From contig NZ_WBVP01000001.1 in assembly GCF_008933155.1 (NCBI RefSeq), positions 124,001-188,000 on the forward strand: DNA of 64,000 nucleotides, in the 5' to 3' direction. Shown in pieces: positions 35,992-45,305 of the stretch. Origin of the DNA: Aliivibrio finisterrensis (GTDB lineage Bacteria > Pseudomonadota > Gammaproteobacteria > Enterobacterales > Vibrionaceae). A program made the position numbers and the translations under genes. The notes under the pieces were generated by a model that was not told the origin of the DNA, did no database searches, and saw nothing but the letters and a program-made list of their open reading frames with translations. How positions within the stretch are numbered: position 1 is the first letter of the stretch; the number at the start of each line of letters is the position of its first letter.

Positions 35992-36459
35992 TTAAGAATT
36001 ACCTTCATGACTTCTTACTCTAAATAGCGAGTACGCCATATACGCGACAATAAATACATTAACCAGAAATATTCCTATCCCTAAAATACTCGTATGAAAA
36101 AAAATTTCATAAATTTCAAAAGGTAAGTAGATCGCACCGCTAATTAAGGCAAACCATTTTGTCCATAACAGCTCTCGCCACAGACCATAAGCCTCAACAA
36201 AACGCACCGCCGAATAAATAAGCGCACCAATAGCCAATAACGTTATTTTAGTCCCTGTAAAATTGCCGGCGGCATGTATAAATACACTAGGTAGCTCACT
36301 CGCGGGGTTCAAATGACAACGACTTACGATCGATTCAGCTAACTGACGTAGATTTTCTCCCACTAAAGCATGAAGCCCAAGCCCAACAATTAGAGATACT
36401 GATCCTTTGATCGCTTCTAGTATGGCTACGGCTCGTAACCCTTTTCTTACTGTTATCAT
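35992..36459 (-). CDS. DUF2127 family membrane protein
   Basis: 155-residue inner-membrane protein with four hydrophobic segments. The DUF2127 hallmark is the central segment around SAVRFVEAYGLWRELLWTKW, together with AILEAIKGSVSLIVGLGL at the N-terminus and YLPFEIYEIF near 110. The ATG at 36459 is used because AAGAGG lies five bases upstream; an in-frame GTG at 36465 overlaps that Shine-Dalgarno. Function unknown. It stands alone between the brnQ leader and a divergent LysE gene. Confidence 0.82.
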   Translation of the reverse strand: MITVRKGLRAVAILEAIKGSVSLIVGLGLHALVGENLRQLAESIVSRCHLNPASELPSVFIHAAGNFTGTKITLLAIGALIYSAVRFVEAYGLWRELLWTKWFALISGAIYLPFEIYEIFFHTSILGIGIFLVNVFIVAYMAYSLFRVRSHEGNS

Positions 36460-36752
36460 ATTCACCTCTTTCCAGCGACACGCTGTCTATCACAGAAGAT
36501 ACATATTTTCTCCTAACTGCAGCGTTGTACCACATAATTTATGGTTTACCATCAAATATGCAAAATTAAGTTAGTATTTATTTTAATCGTCTTATTTAAA
36601 AAAACAATTTTATACAATAAGGAGCGCTCGCCTTGAATTATTATAATTTCATAATTAAAACAAGGATGAAACACTTGCTTACCTTGCAGTAATACAGCTC
36701 CAACCGCTTCATTGAAGAAAACAAAAAAGTAACCGAATTTTAAGGATAAATA

Positions 36753-37355
36753 ATGAGTCTTTTTTTAGCGATGGTAATGTTTGCCTTTGTCACCTCTCTC
36801 TCACCAGGGCCTGTAAATATTCTTGCTACTATCACTGGTGCTAATCATGGATACACAAGAACAGTCCCACATATTTTTGGGGCAACTGTTGGTTTTGTGT
36901 TAATTCTTATTATATTGGGGCTTGGGCTAATAAGAGCCTTTAATGATTCACATACTGCAACGCTTGCTCTCAATTATCTTGGCAGCGCTTTCCTACTTTA
37001 TTTGGCTTATAAAGTAGCAACTAGCGAAAGAGCCGAACACAATAAAAATAAAAAAGATGATGCACCAACCATGCTACAAGGCCTATTGTGTCAATGGCTG
37101 AATCCAAAAGCTTGGATTGTATCTTTGTCTGGCCTCACCGTATTTTCTAGTAACGGTGTGATTCCTCTCGAAGACCTCGGGGTATTTAGTGTGATATTTT
37201 TTATCGTATGTTACTGCTGTATATCGACTTGGGCTTTATTAGGCATAACCATTGGCAAATACCTTGAGCACCCTATTCATTATAAAATCTTTAATCGAGC
37301 GATGGGAGGCTTGCTTGCATTAACAGTAGTGTATGTATTCTTTATATCAAAATAA
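36753..37355 (+). CDS. LysE family amino acid exporter
   Basis: 200-residue inner-membrane exporter with six hydrophobic segments. The N-terminal SLSPGPVNILATITGANHGY is the LysE/RhtB family signature, and LLCQWLNPKAWIVSLSG in the middle is the second conserved block. AAGGATAAATA precedes the ATG. Only 3-15 bp separate it from an AraC-type regulator in the same direction, which may control it. Substrate unknown; the family exports basic or small neutral amino acids. Confidence 0.9.
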   Translation: MSLFLAMVMFAFVTSLSPGPVNILATITGANHGYTRTVPHIFGATVGFVLILIILGLGLIRAFNDSHTATLALNYLGSAFLLYLAYKVATSERAEHNKNKKDDAPTMLQGLLCQWLNPKAWIVSLSGLTVFSSNGVIPLEDLGVFSVIFFIVCYCCISTWALLGITIGKYLEHPIHYKIFNRAMGGLLALTVVYVFFISK

Positions 37356-37370
37356 TAAATGGAGGTTACA

Positions 37371-38180
37371 TTGGCTAATTCAAATCCTCACTTTTTAAGA
37401 TCATCAGTTCTTCCGTTTGAACTCCGGTATTCCGATAATTCAAATGCATGCTATAAAAAGCACACTCACCCAGAGTTTTCAATTGGAGTGGTAGACTGCG
37501 GGATTAGTGAGTATGTAAATCAAAATACAAAACAAACGATTCGACGGGGTTCAACTGTTATCGTGAACCCAGAAGAAGTCCATTCATGCAACCCACAAAA
37601 AGGCACGAACTGGAGCTACAAAATGCTCTATGTTGAACCAGACTGGATTGCCGACCTACAATCTCAAATATCCAATAGAAACAACCAAGAATTTCAACCA
37701 ATACAAATGACACACAGTGATTGTCCTTTCTTATATCGAGGATTTCAATCACTGTCTAAAACTCTAATAGAAGATGAATCTGCAATCAAAGTTGAACAAA
37801 CTGCGATTAATTTTTTCTCCGAGTTCATCCTAAAAGACAGCGATACCTCCTCTCTTGAGAGCATATCTAAAAAAGCAATTGAGTGTGCTTATGAGTATAT
37901 TTCAGATAACTTTAATAAAAATATTTCTATTTCAGAAATTGCTAAAATCTCAGGGTTAAGTGATTATTACCTCATCCACTCGTTCAGAAAGCAATATGGT
38001 ATTACCCCACATGCGTATCAAATTGTAATGCGGATAAATAAAGCCAAAGCCTTGTTAAAAGAAGGAAAAAATATCGCCTCTATTGCCACAGATCTTGGTT
38101 TTACCGACCAAAGTCATTTCCATCGCAACTTTAAAAGCATGGTTGCCGCAACGCCGAAGCAATATAAGCAGAGTTTATAG
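37371..38180 (+). CDS. AraC family transcriptional regulator
   Basis: Regulator of about 269 residues: an AraC-type cupin sensor domain (about 15-150, with HTHPEFSIGVVDCG) and a C-terminal double helix-turn-helix (ISISEIAKISGLSDYYLIHSFRKQYGITPHAYQIVMRINKAKALL ... IATDLGFTDQSHFHRNFK, positions about 180-265). A TTG at 37371 is the likely start because GGAGG sits five bases upstream; the in-frame ATG at 37359 has no ribosome binding site. Paired with the LysE exporter immediately upstream, a common arrangement for amino-acid export control. Confidence 0.9.
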   Translation: MANSNPHFLRSSVLPFELRYSDNSNACYKKHTHPEFSIGVVDCGISEYVNQNTKQTIRRGSTVIVNPEEVHSCNPQKGTNWSYKMLYVEPDWIADLQSQISNRNNQEFQPIQMTHSDCPFLYRGFQSLSKTLIEDESAIKVEQTAINFFSEFILKDSDTSSLESISKKAIECAYEYISDNFNKNISISEIAKISGLSDYYLIHSFRKQYGITPHAYQIVMRINKAKALLKEGKNIASIATDLGFTDQSHFHRNFKSMVAATPKQYKQSL

Positions 38181-38265
38181 TTTCTAAACAGTACTTCTTT
38201 GTTGCCATTTACGCATTAATGTTTCAATATAGTTAATTAAATAATAATTCAAGGAATGACCCTTT

Positions 38266-39219
38266 ATGAATTTACGTAATTTCTCATTCATTTTATGCGT
38301 GGTTACACCTTCGGCAATGGCTCAACTTGCAGATAAAGAAGGCATTAGTGGCGAAATTGCATTAACAACAGGGTTTAAATCTTCAACATCCAATTTTAAT
38401 ACCAAAGGTGATGACACTATTACCTCTGTGCACCAGAAAGGCTCTAGCGATAACGCATTTATGGCTTTTCCTCTTGGCAGCATAGCCTATACATTTGGCC
38501 AAAAGTTAAATCAGCAAGTGTATGCAGGTACCACTCGCCAAGATATCGCCACAGGTACTGTTATTCTTGAGGTGGGTTATAAGTATCAATTTGATTCAAG
38601 GATGGTAGTTGATGTATCTATTTTACCAACCGTTATGTCAAGCAAGGCATGGGCTAACCCATATTTAGTCGACTCAGCTCGAACAGAAACAGATGCATCA
38701 GGCAACGCATTTCGTTTTAAAGTGAGTAATATTGCGGGATCAAATTTTACCATTGATAGTGCTTATGCAACAAAAGATATCGAGAACGATGATGTCGTAG
38801 ATGTACTAAAAAGAGACGCAGATACAATCTACTTAAAAGGCCAATATCGTTTACCATTAAGTCGCACTTCATTCGTCCTACCTTCTGTTATTTACCAATC
38901 TTCATCTGCGGACGGAAAAGCAAGCTCTTACGATCAATACGGTGCGGAAGTCAGTTTCTTTAAAATAATGCAAAGACACCAGTTGGTATTAACCGCAGGA
39001 TATAAACAACAAAACTTTGGTGCAGACATCCCTTTTTATGGAAAGACACGTAAAGGCGATAAGATGAGCCTATTTGCCGCTTACGAATACTCTAAATTCA
39101 TGGGTTGGCAAGATTGGTCATTCATCTCTTTTGCGGGTTACAATTCGACCGATTCAAATATTACCTTCTATGACGAATCAGAATACATTGTTACTGTAGG
39201 TCTGAATTACAAATTTTAA
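38266..39219 (+). CDS. DUF2860 family outer-membrane protein
   Basis: 317-residue outer-membrane barrel. A short signal peptide ends at AMAQ; the mature part opens with LADKEGISGEIALTTGFKSSTSNFNTKGDDTI, the family's recognisable start, and closes with VTVGLNYKF. DUF2860 proteins are known from Vibrio and Photobacterium as porin-like proteins (OmpL-like). AAGGA lies upstream of the ATG and a strong terminator follows. Monocistronic. The cargo is unknown. Confidence 0.85.
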   Translation: MNLRNFSFILCVVTPSAMAQLADKEGISGEIALTTGFKSSTSNFNTKGDDTITSVHQKGSSDNAFMAFPLGSIAYTFGQKLNQQVYAGTTRQDIATGTVILEVGYKYQFDSRMVVDVSILPTVMSSKAWANPYLVDSARTETDASGNAFRFKVSNIAGSNFTIDSAYATKDIENDDVVDVLKRDADTIYLKGQYRLPLSRTSFVLPSVIYQSSSADGKASSYDQYGAEVSFFKIMQRHQLVLTAGYKQQNFGADIPFYGKTRKGDKMSLFAAYEYSKFMGWQDWSFISFAGYNSTDSNITFYDESEYIVTVGLNYKF

Positions 39220-39228
39220 TACTCATAC

Positions 39229-39261
39229 AGCCCTGCTTAGCATTATTTAGCAGGGCTTTTT
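39229..39261 (+). terminator. terminator after the DUF2860 gene
   Basis: AGCCCTGCT and AGCAGGGCT form the stem around a short AT-rich loop, then TTTTT. It starts 10 bp past the stop. Confidence 0.9.
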
Positions 39262-39325
39262 CATAAACGATTTATTACTATCACCAACGGCCTGTTAGTT
39301 AAAAAACCAAAAGGCTGTTTTTTGA

Positions 39326-41245
39326 TCAAAAAAAACGGTAATCACTTGTAAAGAAATCGAGCAGTTTATTAATCGCTATATCTCTATAAATATCTTTCTC
39401 TATCAACATATCATGATAAGCACCTTCAACTTGTTCTAAATGGCTTGAATTACACTTCTCATGAAATTCCGACTGCGCAATATTACTCACAACAAGATCA
39501 TCACCGGCTTGTAAGATCAGCATTGGAATGTTTACTTTATGTGCAGTAGCGATGCATTTTTTGCCTGCTTTTATTGATTCTGTTATCCAATGCGTACTTG
39601 GTCCACCTAATCGTAATCTAGGGTTATTTACAAACAAGTCTACAAATATTTGATACCGTGCTTTACTGTGCGTAAGTACGTTTTCTTCGTATCTCACTTT
39701 TTTGAAATGGCTTTGACCCAATGCATAATTTGGTTTACTTGCTAGCACATCAAGTAGATTCAATGTCTGTTTTTTTAAACCATGAACTTTACCCGGAATA
39801 TAGACCCCAAACATAGGCGATGTAGCCGCTGACGCTTTCACCGGATGGTCAAATGTCGATAAATATTGAGCCATTACCGCAGCTCCCATTGAGTGAGAAA
39901 GCATAAAGCATTCCCCCTCCAAGTTTGGCCTCACAACTCTCTCCATAAAGATATAAAGATCCATAACATAATCATGAAAATCATCCACATGACCTAATTC
40001 GTGATCCTGAGTCATCCGTCCTGATTCACCTTGGCCACGGTGATCATAGGCATAAATATTGTAATATTGACTCAGCTCTAAAATGACTTCTTTATATTTC
40101 CAATAGCTTTCATTGCGTCCATTGACAATAACTAACGTTTGCTTTTTCTTATTAGGATTAACGTTAATCCATTTTAGCGGAATACGCTCAACACCAAAAA
40201 CCTCCCCACAAATTTTACTATTCCAAATAGCATCTATTTGATTATTGTACTCTTGCTGTTTCTTCGCATCGGTAAAACGCTCTTCACGAGTCTGAATTAA
40301 GAACTGTTCTTGTTGAAGATGTGATAAGCTCAATTTAGACGCTATTGTTTCAAGAAATACATTACCTAACGCTTTACCGTGCTGATAATCAGCATCTAAT
40401 TGTTTTTTTGTACTACCAAGCACTTTAGATTGAAGGCTTCTATTCGGAGATATTTCATAAATAATGACATCATCAGGTGGATTAGCTAAAAACGCTTGAG
40501 TCTTACGGTAGTTCTCTTCATGAGTCACAAGCATCGCTGCCATATGATCCAACTTACTGTTCTTTGTCATCTTAGCAAGAGAGATTAACCAATCATGATT
40601 TTCGGTAAAATCAACAGGGACAGTGCGAATAACAACAATATGACGAAAACCTCGATCATACGCTGCTTGTACAGGAATAGGCGTTGTTAAACCACCATCA
40701 AGCCAACGTTTATCATCCATAATAACTGGCTGTTTATGCAAAGCAGGAATTGCGCACGAGGCCCGTAGGATGTCTTTCCAGTTACTGGTGGATAGGTCAA
40801 AATACTTAGTTTCAAAATTGGTTGCATGGGCGGCTACAGCAAGTACCTGCTTAGTCGTTAAATGTTCTTCCCCTACTTTCCAATTTAAAGGAATGTCAGA
40901 TTCAGTTTTATCGATTAGCCAATCCAAATCCATCCCTTCGCCAGTCAATAAAAAGCGAGACAATTTGAAAAAATCAGGACTGCGAGTCACTTGATCAATA
41001 ATGCGGTAAGCGTGTCCTTTATGCCCACAAATATAAGAGGCTAAATTCAGAGAACCCGCAGAAGTGCCAATTAATAAATCAAATGGATTAAAGTTTGCCT
41101 GTAAGAAGCTATCAAGTACTCCAGCAGTAAACACACCTCTTTGACCACCACCTTCCGTCACTAAAGCAATTTTATCGACTTCCCTTTTTGAAAAGCGCAA
41201 AACATCAAAGCTATTTTTACTGATCGAATAATGTTCACCCATCAT
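39326..41245 (-). CDS. patatin-like phospholipase fused to an alpha/beta-hydrolase (lysophospholipase)
   Basis: 639 residues with two lipid-hydrolase domains. Residues about 25-310 are patatin-like (YjjU type): oxyanion loop GGGQRG (32-37), nucleophile GTSAG (Ser62), and catalytic DGG (Asp183). Residues about 365-635 are an alpha/beta-hydrolase of the PldB/monoglyceride lipase type: YDHRGQGESG (400-409), nucleophile SHSMG (Ser452), acid in AGDD (582-583), His611 in GAYHDM. Both active sites look complete. In E. coli the two activities are separate proteins (YjjU and PldB). No signal peptide, so it should act in the cytoplasm or at the inner membrane. The first two codons are both ATG. Substrates are inferred to be phospholipids and lysophospholipids. 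Confidence 0.9.
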   Translation of the reverse strand: MMGEHYSISKNSFDVLRFSKREVDKIALVTEGGGQRGVFTAGVLDSFLQANFNPFDLLIGTSAGSLNLASYICGHKGHAYRIIDQVTRSPDFFKLSRFLLTGEGMDLDWLIDKTESDIPLNWKVGEEHLTTKQVLAVAAHATNFETKYFDLSTSNWKDILRASCAIPALHKQPVIMDDKRWLDGGLTTPIPVQAAYDRGFRHIVVIRTVPVDFTENHDWLISLAKMTKNSKLDHMAAMLVTHEENYRKTQAFLANPPDDVIIYEISPNRSLQSKVLGSTKKQLDADYQHGKALGNVFLETIASKLSLSHLQQEQFLIQTREERFTDAKKQQEYNNQIDAIWNSKICGEVFGVERIPLKWINVNPNKKKQTLVIVNGRNESYWKYKEVILELSQYYNIYAYDHRGQGESGRMTQDHELGHVDDFHDYVMDLYIFMERVVRPNLEGECFMLSHSMGAAVMAQYLSTFDHPVKASAATSPMFGVYIPGKVHGLKKQTLNLLDVLASKPNYALGQSHFKKVRYEENVLTHSKARYQIFVDLFVNNPRLRLGGPSTHWITESIKAGKKCIATAHKVNIPMLILQAGDDLVVSNIAQSEFHEKCNSSHLEQVEGAYHDMLIEKDIYRDIAINKLLDFFTSDYRFF

Positions 41246-41354
41246 ATTTGACCATTTCCGATAGAGTAATTATGTTCTTCTATTATTGCATATTGCTATA
41301 AAATCAGGGGAAATAAATAGCCTTTCTATAAATAATGCCGTCATTCCTTTTGTA

Positions 41355-41415
41355 ATACCAATCGTAGTAAATAACTGATCATCCTCGCTGGTTAAAATGC
41401 TCGATAACTCGATAT
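41355..41415. repeat. dispersed repeat, left-end copy
   Basis: ATACCAATC, GATCAT and GTTAAAAT occur in the same order and spacing as in the left part of the element at 31955. The right terminus is not found, so this is a diverged or truncated copy. Confidence 0.55.
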
Positions 41416-41461
41416 TTAAAATCCATCTATGTTATGGTTCATGCAACAATTAAGGAGAGTT

Positions 41462-41665
41462 ATGAACGACTATGAACTTTTCATCAAAATAAATGATGCT
41501 ATTTTACTTGAGTTCGATGTCTTTAAAGCATGGGAAAAAACGTTGCTTTTAAATGCTCAAAACCAATTGATGGATAGGTTCCCGATCTCAGATCCACAAA
41601 GAGAACTACTCACTAATGTACTCGAGAAAAAAAGACCAAAAAAGAGAAAGAAAAGAAGAACATAA
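41462..41665 (+). CDS. hypothetical protein with strongly basic C-terminus, 67 residues
   Basis: Not recognised. ATG at 41462 has an excellent ribosome binding site (AAGGAGAGTT) and a terminator follows directly, so a real gene is likely; the longer frame from 41429 is not supported. The N-terminal 50 residues are predicted helical (ELFIKINDAILLEFDVFKAW), and the last dozen residues are nearly all Lys and Arg. Nucleic-acid or ribosome binding is conceivable from the charge but not demonstrated. Confidence 0.65.
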   Translation: MNDYELFIKINDAILLEFDVFKAWEKTLLLNAQNQLMDRFPISDPQRELLTNVLEKKRPKKRKKRRT

Positions 41666-41701
41666 AAGCCATAATGACATTTCATCACTATGGCTTTTTT
41701 A
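41664..41701. terminator. bidirectional terminator
   Basis: AAAAGCCATAATGA and TCACTATGGCTTTTTT form a long stem with one mismatch. It serves the small basic protein gene and probably the convergent AspT-like gene. Confidence 0.85.
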
Positions 41702-41759
41702 TAGATTACAATCTTGTACCAATGTAATTAATTAGCTGCTCATATTAGTGGAATTGATA

Positions 41760-43637
41760 TTAATACAAGACCATTGTGAGATAACCAAGAACGAGCACTA
41801 TCATAGAAGTAAGAGCATAAGGAACCGGGTAGCCTACCGCAGGCATATCACTTTGACATTCGTCCTGAGCCCCTTTCATTGCAGGGGTACTATTACGCCC
41901 ACCAGCACAAGCACCAGCGAGAATCGCAGGGTTCATTTTTCTGAAATAGAAACCGTAGATCCAAGCAAGCAATGGTGGAAGTAACGCCGCCACTAAACCT
42001 AGGCCTGCGATTTTAATAACCACAATACCTTGAAACGACGCTAGAATCTTAGGACCAACAGTCGCAGCTAATACCGCAACAAACAAACTCAAACCAATAT
42101 CTTGTAAGAAGCTACGAGCCCCTTCACTAATAGGGCCACCAAATGCAGGGTTACGAGTACGTAGGAATGAGAAGACAATCCCCGTCAACATACAACCTGC
42201 AGACGTACCTAAAGCAAATGGGATACCACCTACAGTGACACTCAAATGACCACATACATAACCAATCAATAAAGAAAGTGCTAAGTAGAAAGTTTCAGTC
42301 AGTGTACTTTCAACAATTGGATTACTGTTGAGTTTCTTCGCGGTTTGCTGAACACACCAATCAGAGCCCGCAACACGGATCACATCTCCAACTTCGACTA
42401 CGGTTTGCGGCAAAATAGGAAGTTGGTGTCCTTGTCTAAATAAAGCTTTCATGTAGATACCAAAGCCAATTTCTTTGCTGATGTCTTCAATTGTTTGGCC
42501 TGTGTAAGCCGATTTACCTAAATGAATATCAGCTACTTCTATATCGACATTACGCGCTCTTGGTTCATCAACTTCAACACCAACGGTTGATTCCCCACCC
42601 TCGATTAAAACATGGTAATCACCGCGAATACCGATAATATCACCAAGCTGTAACTGTGGATTATCCGAAGAGTCAATAACCTCATCTCCACGAACCACTT
42701 TAAGTATCGCAGCGTGAGGATAACGATGAAATAACGCATCTACACTCTGACCGACCAATTCTTGGTGATCAACACGATAAGCTCGAATATCTAAAGGAAG
42801 AACCCCTAAATTTGAGAACCCATTGGTACTTGGTAACGCTTCTGTATCGCCACCGGCACCAAACTCAGCCTCAGCATCTTTACCGGCTTTAACCGGATCG
42901 ACACCAAACATGGCAGGCAGATATTTAATAAGTAAGATAATAAATACGCTAGATAAAATATAGCTGATGGCATAACCCGCAGCGATATTGGCACTAATCT
43001 GATCAAGCGTCATTCCAGCGGGTGCTTTAACGGCTCCAGAATCAATCGCTGATTGAGCCACCCCCATCACCGCAGTTACCGTGTAACTACCCGAGATAAT
43101 CCCTGCGGCATAACCTGGAGCTAAATCCAATAATTTAGCGCCAAAGAAAACGATAATGAAGTTACTGAACACTACAATTAAACCAATAACGACAAAATCC
43201 AACCCACCTCTTGCTAAACCAGAGAAAAATTGAGGCCCAACTTTCATACCAATGGCGTACATGAACATCATTAAGAAGATATCAGACACCAATCCCGGTG
43301 CATTTATATGTAAACCATAAACAGAGAACGCGGTTAATGCAATAGCAACACCTACAACCAAGGTACCCGCGGTTGACCCTAGATTAATTCCTTTAATGGT
43401 GACCTTTCCTAGCGGATAACCAATGGCAATACTTAAGAAAAGAAACACAAATGGATTGTGAGCTATATAAGAAAAGAGAAAACCAAAGACACCAGATGCA
43501 TCTTGAGCAGCCTGACTTTCTATTGATTCAGCCAAAGCCAAATGACTAAAGAAGGTAACACACAACAAAGTAAATAATTGAATCCAACCTTTGGAACGAA
43601 ACCACGCAAATGGACGATCTATTTGACCGATATTCAT
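41760..43637 (-). CDS. AspT/YidE-family amino acid antiporter (AAE family)
   Basis: 625-residue inner-membrane protein in the aspartate:alanine exchanger family. Two membrane halves (about 20-240 and 445-625) flank a cytosolic region with two TrkA-C/RCK-C-type domains (about 280-430), the standard AAE layout. Conserved blocks: IAIGYPLGKVTIKGINLG, YAIGMKVGPQFFSGL, GSYTVTAVMGVAQSAI and the C-terminal ILAGACAGGRNSTPAM. It follows gadB by about 90 bp on the same strand, with a hairpin between. By context it likely exchanges glutamate for GABA; in classic systems this job belongs to the unrelated GadC. Confidence 0.88.
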   Translation of the reverse strand: MNIGQIDRPFAWFRSKGWIQLFTLLCVTFFSHLALAESIESQAAQDASGVFGFLFSYIAHNPFVFLFLSIAIGYPLGKVTIKGINLGSTAGTLVVGVAIALTAFSVYGLHINAPGLVSDIFLMMFMYAIGMKVGPQFFSGLARGGLDFVVIGLIVVFSNFIIVFFGAKLLDLAPGYAAGIISGSYTVTAVMGVAQSAIDSGAVKAPAGMTLDQISANIAAGYAISYILSSVFIILLIKYLPAMFGVDPVKAGKDAEAEFGAGGDTEALPSTNGFSNLGVLPLDIRAYRVDHQELVGQSVDALFHRYPHAAILKVVRGDEVIDSSDNPQLQLGDIIGIRGDYHVLIEGGESTVGVEVDEPRARNVDIEVADIHLGKSAYTGQTIEDISKEIGFGIYMKALFRQGHQLPILPQTVVEVGDVIRVAGSDWCVQQTAKKLNSNPIVESTLTETFYLALSLLIGYVCGHLSVTVGGIPFALGTSAGCMLTGIVFSFLRTRNPAFGGPISEGARSFLQDIGLSLFVAVLAATVGPKILASFQGIVVIKIAGLGLVAALLPPLLAWIYGFYFRKMNPAILAGACAGGRNSTPAMKGAQDECQSDMPAVGYPVPYALTSMIVLVLGYLTMVLY

Positions 43638-43665
43638 TGTTATTTCCCATATTATTAAAAAGAAA

Positions 43666-43693
43666 AGATCCTCTATAGAACAATAGAGGATCT
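43666..43693 (-). terminator. intercistronic terminator between gadB and the antiporter gene
   Basis: AGATCCTCTAT and ATAGAGGATCT are perfect 11-bp arms with a short loop, followed on the minus strand by TTTTCTTTTT. Partial read-through would be needed for co-transcription. Confidence 0.8.
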
Positions 43694-43726
43694 AAAAAGT
43701 AACATTTCTAGATATCAGTTAAAGCA

Positions 43727-45121
43727 TTAACCGTGATTAAAACCTGACGATTCCAACTCATCACTACCGTGGGAAATAGGATGCTTAGCAAAAAAATCTA
43801 CGCAATGTTTTAAGTCAGCAACCAATAAATCAGCCTGATCACGACTGAATCCATGACGAACTAATATACGCATAATGACTAAATCCTCACGTTTTGGTGG
43901 CATTGCATAAGCAGCAATTTGCCAACCACGAGAACGAATTCGGTCCGATAGATCAAACAAGTTAAAACCGGGATCAACGCCTTCCTTCAATGACCAACTC
44001 ATTGCAGGAATACCCCCTTTACCATCATAGATAATCTCAAACATACCAAGTTTTTCAATTTCAGATGATAAATAAACAGCCGTGTCGTAACATGCTTGGT
44101 GAATCTTACGATACCCTTCTTTGCCTAAACGTAGGAAGTTGTAGTATTGCGCTACAATTTGGCCACCAGGGCGAGAGAAGTTCAATGCAAAGGTCGGCAT
44201 ATTGCCACCTAAGTAATTCACATTGAAAATCAGATCTTCATGTAAGGCTGACGCATCACGCCAGATAACCCAACCCACACCGAGTGGGCTCAAACCAAAT
44301 TTATGGCCTGACGCATTAATCGATTTAACACGAGGTAAACGGAAATCCCACTCTAAGTCAGGGTCACAGAATGGAGCCAAGAAACCACCACTTGCAGCAT
44401 CAATGTGCATTGGGATGTCTAACCCTGTGTCTTCTTGTAATTTATCTAGCGCTTCATGCACCGCTTTCACAGGCTCATACTGACAAGTAAATGTCACTCC
44501 AAGTGTTGGAACAACGCCGATGGTGTTTTCATCGCAACGTTTAATCACCTCTTCAGGTGTCATGATCAAACGGTCACCTTCCATTGGGATCTCACGTAAT
44601 TCAATATCCCAGTAACGCGCAAATTTATGCCAGCACACTTGCACAGGACCACAGATTAGATTGGGCTTATCTGTTGGCTTGCCAAGCTTTTTCATTTTTT
44701 CACGCCAAGCCCACTTTAAGGCCATTCCGCCTAGCATTGCCGCTTCACTGGAACCTGTAGTAGAACAACCTAGTGTGTTTTCTGCGTCAGGAGAATTCCA
44801 CAAATCGGCTAACATGTGCACACAACGCGCTTCAAGCTCTGCGGTTTGAGGGTATTCATCTTTATCGATCATATTTTTATCGATGCATTCATCCATTAAT
44901 TTATGGACTTCGTCTTCAACCCAAGTTTGGCAAAACGTAGCTAAGTTCTGTCGAGAATTACCATCCATCATGAGCTCATCATGAATGACCTGATAGGCGT
45001 GACGAGGATCATGCTCTTGTTCAGGCATTTTGTATTTTGGCATAGATAAAGAAAGATCAGCTGACGAATAAACATCGTCAAGGAGATCATCTCTGACTGT
45101 ATCTTTAGAATGAAGAGGCAT
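43727..45121 (-). CDS. gadB: glutamate decarboxylase
   Basis: Cytosolic PLP enzyme of 464 residues converting glutamate to GABA and consuming a proton. The PLP lysine is in [10 protein letters not shown], the substrate/cofactor region shows [10 protein letters not shown] and [14 protein letters not shown]. Length is close to E. coli GadB (466), and the penultimate residue is His (FNHG), comparable with the His that closes the active site at neutral pH in E. coli. The start MPLHSKD at 45121 has GGAG upstream; the open frame begins ten codons earlier. It forms a unit with the downstream AspT-like antiporter, indicating glutamate-dependent acid resistance. Confidence 0.95.
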   Translation of the reverse strand: MPLHSKDTVRDDLLDDVYSSADLSLSMPKYKMPEQEHDPRHAYQVIHDELMMDGNSRQNLATFCQTWVEDEVHKLMDECIDKNMIDKDEYPQTAELEARCVHMLADLWNSPDAENTLGCSTTGSSEAAMLGGMALKWAWREKMKKLGKPTDKPNLICGPVQVCWHKFARYWDIELREIPMEGDRLIMTPEEVIKRCDENTIGVVPTLGVTFTCQYEPVKAVHEALDKLQEDTGLDIPMHIDAASGGFLAPFCDPDLEWDFRLPRVKSINASGHKFGLSPLGVGWVIWRDASALHEDLIFNVNYLGGNMPTFALNFSRPGGQIVAQYYNFLRLGKEGYRKIHQACYDTAVYLSSEIEKLGMFEIIYDGKGGIPAMSWSLKEGVDPGFNLFDLSDRIRSRGWQIAAYAMPPKREDLVIMRILVRHGFSRDQADLLVADLKHCVDFFAKHPISHGSDELESSGFNHG

Positions 45122-45305
45122 ACGTTTTGCTCCATTAAACTGAATAAACAATTAAGAATATAAACTGTCGAATTAAAAACATTCGGCCTTAACTAATGAG
45201 TAATTAATAATAATGTCAATTAGTTACTCAGAAATATTTATTTACATTTCTAGACCCTTTGATAATGAATGTCAATGCCATTTATAAGGAATGAATGCCG
45301 TTAAA

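Noticed and set aside
36600-36752. short peptide frame upstream of the LysE gene as a leader peptide
   Set aside because: Only eight codons (MKHLLTLQ), no useful Shine-Dalgarno spacing and no terminator pair.
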